A DNA stretch of 8,369 bases from JAQVQN01 sp964557205. Its GTDB lineage: Bacteria > Verrucomicrobiota > Kiritimatiellia > RFP12 > UBA1067. Position 1 is the first letter of the stretch. The number at the start of each line of letters is the position of its first letter. The stretch covers positions 1 through 8,369 of the forward strand of contig CAZKZI010000140.1 of the NCBI GenBank assembly GCA_964557205.1, in the 5' to 3' direction. The notes under the pieces are model-generated. The model was not told where the DNA came from. It ran no database searches and was given only the letters and a program-made list of their open reading frames with translations. Both the position numbers and the translations under genes were made by a program. Positions 1 through 6,316 of the stretch are shown here, one piece after another.

Positions 1-2
1 TG

Positions 3-332
3 CCGACGGGCATCTCGCTGGCGCCTGCCGCCTTGGCGCGCAAGAATCAGGCGCTCATCGTTTTCGGCTGGTCGCGTCCGCTTAAAGACGGGCGCTACCG
101 CATTGAATGCGACTGCAGTTTTCCTTTCGACCCGGCAACTGGCGACGCGGAGCGCACGCAGCAGATCGTCGATGCCTTTGAACATGTCATCCGCCGCCAT
201 CCCTCGCTCTGGTGTCTCAACTACCGCCGCTGGCGCTACATCGCGCCCGGCACGGATCCCGCGCTCTATCCCTTCTACGCCCGTCCGGCTCGTACGCCGC
301 GGAACGCGACCCGCCCTGCCAAGGACCAGTGA
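3..332 (+). CDS. LpxL/HtrB-type lysophospholipid acyltransferase, C-terminal fragment
   Basis: Partial gene: the frame is open from the first full codon of the window, so the start lies upstream. The visible 109 residues begin PTGISLAPAALARKNQA, which fits the segment of the LpxL/LpxM (HtrB) family around the conserved 'P-G-P-A-LA' stretch, where a peripheral or inner-membrane enzyme moves an acyl chain onto lipid A or a related lipid. It is followed by 'GRYRIE' and by 'AFEHVIRRHPSLWCLNYRRWR', which matches the family's terminal helix and its closing W-x(4)-RRW/K motif. The catalytic HX4D motif would be upstream and cannot be checked. An apparent TTG start at position 33 is only an internal leucine codon of this longer frame. 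The tail after the RRWR motif (about 30 residues, Pro/Arg rich) is unremarkable. The homologous family implies an outer membrane with a lipid A-like lipid. The stop TGA is at 330-332; no T-rich terminator follows it. Confidence 0.72.
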   Translation, partial: PTGISLAPAALARKNQALIVFGWSRPLKDGRYRIECDCSFPFDPATGDAERTQQIVDAFEHVIRRHPSLWCLNYRRWRYIAPGTDPALYPFYARPARTPRNATRPAKDQ

Positions 333-341
333 CCGGCAACC

Positions 342-411
342 GGACGCTCCGGGGTGTGGACCGATGCGCACGAGCGGGACGCTCCGGCATACGGGACGAT
401 GCGCACGAGCT
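342..411. repeat. 35-bp imperfect tandem duplication (two copies)
   Basis: Two adjacent copies, 342-376 and 377-411. The first 11 bases (GGACGCTCCGG) and the block CGATGCGCACGAGC (362-375 and 397-410) are identical in both copies; the middle differs. Across the junction the bases GAGCG-GGA-CGCTC (372-384) form a perfect 5-bp stem with a 3-base loop. The repeat begins 10 bases after the acyltransferase stop. It has no coding potential that I trust and looks like a REP-type intergenic element. Confidence 0.6.
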
Positions 412-416
412 CGTTT

Positions 417-431
417 TCTCGCAAAGCGAGA
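417..431. other. Short perfect hairpin TCTCGC-AAA-GCGAGA
   Basis: A 6-bp perfect stem with a 3-base loop, placed between the 35-bp and the 65-bp repeats. No T-run follows it, so it is not a standard intrinsic terminator. It may be part of the repeat mosaic of this spacer. Confidence 0.4.
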
Positions 432-458
432 TGGCGCCGGGATACCGGCTAAACGATC

Positions 459-627
459 AAAGTGCGCCCTGCCCGTATGCTCTTCGCTTTTCGGGGGGCT
501 GGCATGGACCGGGTGGGTGGATAAAGTGCGCCCTGGCCCACACCCGCTTCGCTTTTCGGGGGGCTGGCATGGACCGGGTGGGTGGATAAAGTGCGCCCTG
601 GCCCACACCCGCTTCGCTTTTCGGGGG
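459..627. repeat. 65-bp tandem repeat, about 2.6 copies
   Basis: Copy A (about 462-525), copy B (526-590) and partial copy C (591-627). Bases 482-525 are identical to 547-590 over 44 positions, and 526-562 are identical to 591-627 over 37 positions. Copy A is one base shorter and differs after GTGCGCCCTG. Each unit contains CTTCGCTTTTCGGGG, then GGGTGGGTGGATAAA in the full copies. A decayed relative of the CGCTTCGCTTT core occurs again near 689-700. The reading frames that cross the repeat (both strands) are products of the repetition. The rest of the 333-772 spacer, outside the repeats and the dyad at 747-771, shows nothing I can name. Confidence 0.8.
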
Positions 628-746
628 TGGCGACACGGAGTTAGGAATTAGGCGGCCAATGGTTGTCAGGCGCAACGCACACTTAACCGCTTCGCTTTAG
701 GGGACTGCTTCTGGAACGAGGCAAAATGTCTGTCCCTTAGTACGCT

Positions 747-771
747 GTTGAACGGGTTTGACCCGTTGAAC
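747..771. promoter_or_regulatory. 25-bp dyad abutting the AraC-family regulator gene
   Basis: Left arm GTTGAACGGGT (747-757), spacer TTG (758-760), right arm ACCCGTTGAAC (761-771). The arms pair at 10 of 11 positions, with a perfect inner 7 bp. It ends two bases before the GTG at 773. It could be an operator (autoregulation or another regulator) or an RNA hairpin in the leader. No T-run follows, so a simple terminator is unlikely. The symmetry is seen directly; the role is inferred. Confidence 0.45.
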
Positions 772-772
772 C

Positions 773-1813
773 GTGAAGAAAGAACATGATGAAACAACAG
801 CGGACTTTTCGGCTAGTCATCGCCCCTTCCTAGCTCGGTTGCAATCTATCCACTCATGTGGTATTCTTGCGAATGCCATGAGGGAGAATAATCTACAGTC
901 GATTACGATCACGCAAGCGATCAGCTTGCTATTGGCCGGGCCGTTAACAAACCGGGATGCGATCCACTTGGCGGATCCGTCCGTGGATGTCGGCAAGATG
1001 CCCGACGGTTTTGAGAGCCACGATGCCTGGGAACTGTTCTGTCCCTTGTGCGGCGATTTACAGGTCGGCATCGCGGGCCACCATCCGGCCACCATCCCCA
1101 ACCTGCACCTGTGGCTCGTGCCGCCCGGGTGCCTGCACTTTCCCGCAGACTTGCTGCCCCAAGCACCGGAATTATCGCTGTTTGTGCTGAACCTGCCCGG
1201 CGAGGAAGACCCCCATGGCGGATCACACCACTATGGCCGATTGCGCGTGGACGAAGCCCGCGAGTGGATGTTGTCGACGGAGCTGGCGGCATGGAAAGCC
1301 TGTATGGGGGTCGACCCTGCGACCGCGATGGGGCGGGTCGCCCAGGCGCTGAGAGCAGGGCCCTGGGGCCGTGAGCGAGCCTTGGGCATGCTCCGGGTCC
1401 TGTTTGCGTCCTACGCCGAGGTGACGGCACACCCGCGGCGCGATTCACTGTCTCTGGATGAGCAGCGGGTGGCCGAAGCGCAGCTATACCTGCAATCGCG
1501 CTACTTTGAGCCCACGCTTTCGGTCAAAACCGTGGCGGCCGCACTGGGGCTGTCGCCTTCGCATCTTGGGTCTCTCTATCGCAAGACGACCGGCCACACG
1601 CTGCATCTGACGCTCATTGATCTGCGCCTGCGCCGAGCCACCGATCTGCTGGTGGGCTCGACGTTATCGATCAAGGAAATCGCCGCGAAGACCGGTTGGA
1701 GCAACCAGTTCTATTTTTCCGCCGCTTACAGCCGCCGGCTTGGCCGTCCGCCGTCCGCCGTCCGCGCCTCGGACGAACCCGCTGCAGCGGTCACACGTTC
1801 CCGCTGCCGCTGA
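773..1813 (+). CDS. AraC-family transcriptional regulator
   Basis: DNA-binding regulator of 346 residues if the GTG at 773 is used. The C-terminal third is a clear AraC/XylS double helix-turn-helix: first HTH at residues 248-265 (TLSVKTVAAALGLSPSHL), the linking helix with 'LRLRRATDLL', second HTH at 297-315 (TLSIKEIAAKTGWSNQFYF), then 'RRLGRPPSAVR', the family's closing G-x-S/P-P-x-x-x-R motif. The N-terminal part resembles the cupin-type sensor half of this family; WLVPPGCLHF (residues 114-123) fits the 'PPG-x-x-H' turn of such domains. A ligand cannot be predicted, but position directly upstream of a secreted glycosidase-like gene on the same strand suggests sugar-responsive control of that gene. 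The start is uncertain: no Shine-Dalgarno precedes GTG 773, which directly follows a dyad. ATG 878 (protein starting MRENNLQS, 311 residues) is an alternative, also without a strong ribosome site. No clear terminator follows the stop; GAAAGGCCTTTC at 1853-1864 is a palindrome without a loop. Confidence 0.9.
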   Translation: MKKEHDETTADFSASHRPFLARLQSIHSCGILANAMRENNLQSITITQAISLLLAGPLTNRDAIHLADPSVDVGKMPDGFESHDAWELFCPLCGDLQVGIAGHHPATIPNLHLWLVPPGCLHFPADLLPQAPELSLFVLNLPGEEDPHGGSHHYGRLRVDEAREWMLSTELAAWKACMGVDPATAMGRVAQALRAGPWGRERALGMLRVLFASYAEVTAHPRRDSLSLDEQRVAEAQLYLQSRYFEPTLSVKTVAAALGLSPSHLGSLYRKTTGHTLHLTLIDLRLRRATDLLVGSTLSIKEIAAKTGWSNQFYFSAAYSRRLGRPPSAVRASDEPAAAVTRSRCR

Positions 1814-1936
1814 TGCGGCCAGAAGCGGCATGGAGCGGAAACGCTATTGCCCGAAAGGCCTTTCTCACGGGATCTGCCGAGGACCGGATTTATTATTTTC
1901 GTATGGCTTTCCTGTAATATCGCATGCCTTAACAGT

Positions 1937-1964
1937 TTGCAGCACCTGCGAAAGCGTTCATAAT
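1937..1964 (+). promoter_or_regulatory. Possible sigma70-like promoter of the glycosidase gene
   Basis: TTGCAG (1937-1942) and CATAAT (1959-1964) are separated by 16 bases, in an AT-rich part of the 192-bp spacer and about 40 bases ahead of the ATG at 2006. The match is by eye and PVC promoters are poorly described, so this is tentative. Confidence 0.28.
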
Positions 1965-1988
1965 ATAACTCCGATGAAGCCCAAAAAT

Positions 1989-1995
1989 GAGGGGG
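1989..1995 (+). promoter_or_regulatory. Ribosome binding site GAGGGGG
   Basis: A purine-rich Shine-Dalgarno-like stretch lies 10 bases before ATG 2006. It supports that start, as does the signal peptide that begins there. Confidence 0.6.
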
Positions 1996-2005
1996 AATAC
2001 GAATA

Positions 2006-5000
2006 ATGGTCACGGCCAAGCTCTTTCTGACGGGAGTCGCGCTCTTTGCCAGCTTGCCTCTATCGGCGGAAACCGCGACCGCCGCGCCGACACAGGTGCT
2101 GACGCTGACAACGAATGGGAAGACCATGACCTGCATTTCCTTAGCAGAATCGGCCAGTCTGCCAGAGAAAACCGCCGCGAATGAATTGGCCGCCTACCTG
2201 AAGCAGGTGACGGGTGCGGAGTTTGCTATCGTTAAACCCGAGGATGTCGATGGGCGTCCGGTGATTGCCGTCGGACCTGCCGCCGCCAGGGCATTGGTCC
2301 CGGATCTTGATCTCGTTAAATCAGGAGAGAAGGGACTGGGCGAGGACGGCATCATACAGAAGACGATTCAAGCGGATGCGGCCGATCATGGTCTCTCTCT
2401 TATTCTGACTGGTGCTGAAGGCTCCAGGCGCGGCACGCTCTACGCTGTGTACGAGTTCCTGGAGCGTGAAGTCGGCGTTCGCTGGTGGACGCACACGGAG
2501 GAGTTTGTGCCTGAGAAACCGACACTCACGATCCGTCCCCTGGATGTCCGCTACAAGCCGCCTTTCTTTTTTCGCGAAGTGTACAGTTGGGGCATGATAC
2601 ACATTGGAACCACATGGGGGCACAACGACTCGGATGCCTCTGTACAGGACTGGGCCAAGGCCAGGTTCGCTGCTCGCTTGCGCAACAACGGCCCCGGTAC
2701 GGTCCTGCCCGCCAGCCTGGGCGGCTGTCTCGTGCCTATGGGCAGGGGGCACACCTTTTACCCGTTCCTGCCGCCTGAAAAGTATTTCAAGGATCACCCG
2801 GAATGGTACAGCGAGCGCGGCGGCAAACGAGTTGGAGAAAATGCCCAGCTCTGTATGACCAATGACAAGATGCTGGCAGAGCTGGCGAAGAATATCCTGG
2901 TGAAAATCAGGGAGAACCCGCATCTGGGTATGGTGCATGTGAGTCAGAACGACAACCAGGCCGTCTGCCAGTGTGCCAAATGTAAGGCACTGTACGACGC
3001 GGAGGGCTCGACCGCCGCCTCCACGCTCTACGGGGTAAACAAGGTGGCCGAGGCTATAGAGAAGGAGTTTCCTGATTTCCATATCGTGACCTTTGCCTAT
3101 CAATACACCCGCAAACCACCCAGAACATTGCGTCCCCGTTCGAATGTGCTGGTTCAGTTCTGCGTGATCGAACGCAGCTCGATGCAACCCATCGACAGCG
3201 AGGAAAACCGCCTGTTGATGAACGACCTTGAGGGATGGGCGGCCGTTGCCCCCAAACTTCTGATGTGGGACTACACCATGAACATGACCGGTCCCATGAC
3301 CCCTCATCCGAACTGGCCGGTTTTCGGTCCGGATTTTCGCACCTACCGGGACCACCATGCAGTCGGCGTCTTTTGCGAGGGTGCATCGGTCGGGTTCTCT
3401 GATCTCATAGCGATGAAGGTTTACCTTATGGCTCATCTTCTATGGGATCCGGCGAGAGACGAGAAGGAAATCATGGATGAATTCCTCAACGGCTACTACG
3501 GCAAGGCCGGTCCGATATTACGTGATGTCATGGATGTTATTGCCAAGCTAGGTGGTAAGGTCCGCCTGCACTCCTATGAAGTTGGTCAGCACGCAAGTTG
3601 GCTCAATCTGGAGGCAATGAACCGCGCCACGGAGCTGTTCCAAATGGCTGAAGCGGCGATAACGGATGACCCTGTAGAACTTGCGCGTGTTAGACATGCG
3701 CGAATCTCGATCGACCACCAGTGGCTTCAAGGCTACGCGGGTTACAAGGAGCAGGAGAAACAAAAGAAGATTAAATTTCTTGGACCGCAGGATCCGGTAA
3801 AGGCCGTCGCTGAGTTTTGTAAAAATATTCGTGCAGAGATCGCGGCCTCGCCCAAGGACTATGGGATGTGCCACATGCCACGAATTGTTCAATATGCATT
3901 CTTGCACAAGACTTTCGATGAATATCTCAATGAACTCGCGCTGCGTGTGTCGACACGAAAAGCCGGATCGCTGCCACCCTGCTTCAGGGAGATTCCGGCA
4001 TCGAAGATCATCAATATGGATGAGACGTCAGTCAATGTCTTAGGGGGTACAGGGGCTAAAGTTGTCATTGATGCCAAGTCCACGAGTGGTTTGGCCATGA
4101 AGGTGCCCAATGCAGCAAGACCCAGCTGGGGAGTGCAGGCGACCACCGGTCGATTGGAGGCTGGTGGCGGTTTTGGTCGCTATCACGTCTATGCCGTTGT
4201 TCGTTGTGATCTTAAAAGCGATAAAGGCGCAGCCTTCTCTGGTGGTGTCTGGGACAATCGAAACCGAAAGGGAGTGGGATGGTTCAGCTTTCCTATCGCC
4301 AAAGCTGCGTCGTCTTTGAGCGCAAATGAGGCCGGTTCGAAGTCGCAGCTCTCATTGGCCGGCATAACCAAGGGTCAACCGGTTACGGACGGCGAGTATC
4401 ATCTCTATGACTTCGGTGTTTATGATTTCGCGCACGCCGATATGCTGGTCTGGCTCGGCACCACGAGCGGAGACATATACGTCGAACGGTTTGTGTTCGT
4501 GCAGGAGGACTTATCAGGAGAGCGTCCCGGGCCGTTTAGGCTTGAGGCTCTCGTTGATTTCGTCGATGATGCCATCACGGCGCCGGTGGCTCTGACCCCC
4601 GGACATATTGACAGCCTGATGGCGCGCCTGGCGGCGCTGGGTGTGCACCGGGTGAGCTGGGCGTACTACGGCGACGGTCATGGAGGATGGCTGATGCCAG
4701 CCGCCTACACCGAAGACTATCAGGGCGGCTGGCCCCGTTGCGCGGACACCTATCTCAACCTAGGCAATCCGTTGCGCGTGGCGGTCGAGGCCGGACACCG
4801 GCACGGTCTGGAAGTCTATGCCTATTTCAAACCGTATGAAACCGGGGCGGGGCTGCTGTTTCCAGAGGGTTCACCAGAAGCCGGGGAAATGGGTCTGCTG
4901 CCGCATCTCGGCGGGCAATTGGCCTGGATGGAGCCGTTCGTGCGGGACAACCCCGAGTTACGAATCCGTCGGCGCGGGGATGTTCCCCCGGAGGCGCTTA

Positions 5001-6161
5001 CGGCCGCCATCCGCACAATCCGCCTGATCAAGCAGGATGCCCTGCCAACCCGCATCACGCGCGAGCACCTACAGATCTGGACCTCACCTGACAATTGGCA
5101 ATACCAGCAGGCGTCGGTTGATTTCACACTCTCCCAGAGTGTCGAGCCAGCACCGCATGAGGTGCGGGACCACGAGGGCAATGTGCTGACACTTCAAGGC
5201 GAGGAGGTTCGCGTCCTGACGCTCGCCGGGCTTGATCTCACGAATAAGTATGTGCTGGTTACTACTGATTTCACCGAAGGCGCTGCCGATTTCAGCAATG
5301 CCGGCACCGCCATCCTGACGGCCCATGACGCCGAAGGGCGTGAAATTCCCGGCGTGTTCGCGACCGGCGGCACCGTGTGGGCGGCCAGTCTGGTGAATTT
5401 CCGGGAGGGAGGGCTGACCTTCGACTACGGCTGGGGTGCCAAACTGGTGACCCTTGATGCGCCCAACGTCTCCGGCAAGAGCGGCTTCATCGCCTTTACC
5501 CGGGGGAGGAACGCCTATCTGCCGGGCTCTCTCTGTGAAAGCGAGCCCCGCGTGCAGGAATTCTGGCTGGCCTGCCTAGAGGAAATGATTGCCGCCGGCG
5601 TGGACGGCGTGGATTTTCGAGAGGAGAGCCACAGTACGCACACCGACACTCCTGAAGACTATGGCTTCAACGAGGTCGTGCTCCAACAATGCGGTGACCT
5701 GCAAGGGGTTGAACTTATCGCCAAGATTCGCGAAGTTCGCGGTCAGGCGTATACGGAATTTCTGCGGACGTGCAAAACGCGCCTCGCGGCGAGCGGCCGT
5801 CGGATGCGCTACAATTTGCAACTCGATTTCTTTCGTCCTGATCCGCCGGCAGCCCGGCTTCTGGCCTACCCTGCCAATATCAATTTCGAGTGGCAGCGCT
5901 GGCTTGATGAAGGTTTGATGGATGAGGCCATTCTCCGCTTTTACGAATTCCCGTTCTCGGCAATTTTCGATGATCCGGTGGCCGAGGCGATGATCGGGCG
6001 TTGTCAACAGCGAGGGATCCCGGTTGTCGTTAACCGTTATGTTGGTTCCGCTGGCGACCAACTTCCTCAGGAAATCGCCCGCGTCCTGGCCGACACCCGG
6101 TTCAGCGGCTTTATTCTATACGAAACCGCCAACTTCATCGAATTCAACGCAGCGGGTGGTT
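2006..6161 (+). CDS. Secreted multidomain DUF4838 (GH163-related) glycosidase-like protein, part before the gap
   Basis: Residues 1-1385 of a probable 2045-residue exported protein; the gene continues at 6317 once the false gap is removed. Residues 1-27 form a signal peptide (K5, hydrophobic LFLTGVALFASLPL, cleavage likely after LSA or TAA). About 30-110 resemble the GH67 N-terminal domain (AANELAAYLKQVTGAEF). About 185-560 are DUF4838: GHTF at 248-251, 'YFKDHPEWYS', QNDN at 314-317 followed by C321, C323 and C326, WDYTMN at 421-426, LLWDP at 478-482, FLNGYYG at 493-499. DUF4838 includes GH163 endo-beta-N-acetylglucosaminidases; the substrate here is unknown. About 665-835 look like a beta-sandwich ending DIYVERFVFVQED, where many DUF4838 proteins would end. 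About 843-1385 form a second glycosidase-like barrel (family-10/GHL type): VSWAYYGDG at 883-891, GVDGVDFREESHS at 1198-1210 with candidate acids D1203, E1206 and E1207, 'YGFN' at 1219-1222, GFILYETANF near the end. Residues about 1005-1160 appear to be a beta-rich insertion within that barrel. Confidence 0.85.
6107..6161. repeat. 55-bp contig-end copy, left of the gap
   Basis: These 55 bases are identical to 6262-6316. They encode GFILYETANFIEFNAAGG, the end of the second barrel. Together with its partner this is best read as one stretch of DNA present at the ends of two contigs. Confidence 0.9.
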
Positions 6162-6261
6162 NNNNNNNNNNNNNNNNNNNNNNNNNNNNNNNNNNNNNNN
6201 NNNNNNNNNNNNNNNNNNNNNNNNNNNNNNNNNNNNNNNNNNNNNNNNNNNNNNNNNNNNN
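6162..6261. other. Assembly gap of 100 N, probably not real
   Basis: Exactly 100 N, a common placeholder length, between identical 55-bp sequences. Merging the copies removes 155 positions and restores one open frame across the junction, with a TGC codon made from base 6161 plus 6317-6318. The true gap is then a 55-base overlap and no sequence is missing. Confidence 0.85.
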
Positions 6262-6316
6262 GGCTTTATTCTATACGAAACCGCCAACTTCATCGAATTC
6301 AACGCAGCGGGTGGTT
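6262..6316. repeat. 55-bp contig-end copy, right of the gap
   Basis: Exact copy of 6107-6161. It reads in the frame of the downstream coding region (starting at 6262), so the downstream contig carries the same protein segment as the upstream one. Confidence 0.9.

Noticed and set aside
342..627. A CRISPR array
   Set aside because: There are only two or three copies, the 65-bp units are contiguous without spacers, and no cas gene is present.
103..651. A 182-residue plus-strand frame, and minus- and plus-strand frames at 457-675 and 212-589
   Set aside because: They overlap the acyltransferase end and run through the 65-bp tandem repeat, giving low-complexity repeated peptides (Pro, Gly, Arg rich) with no family resemblance.
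1800..1870. An intrinsic terminator after the AraC-family gene
   Set aside because: Short stems such as GCCGC-TGAT-GCGGC and the palindrome GAAAGGCCTTTC exist, but neither is followed by a T-run.
2321..3436. A 371-residue open frame on the minus strand
   Set aside because: It lies wholly inside the DUF4838 coding region, has no recognisable domain, and is what a G+C-rich gene often leaves open on the opposite strand.
6107..6316. A genuine 55-bp direct repeat flanking an unsequenced insertion, such as a mobile element
   Set aside because: The length of 55 matches an assembly k-mer, target-site duplications are far shorter, and the merged frame continues through a sensible barrel-to-module transition. 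It is not fully excluded without reads.
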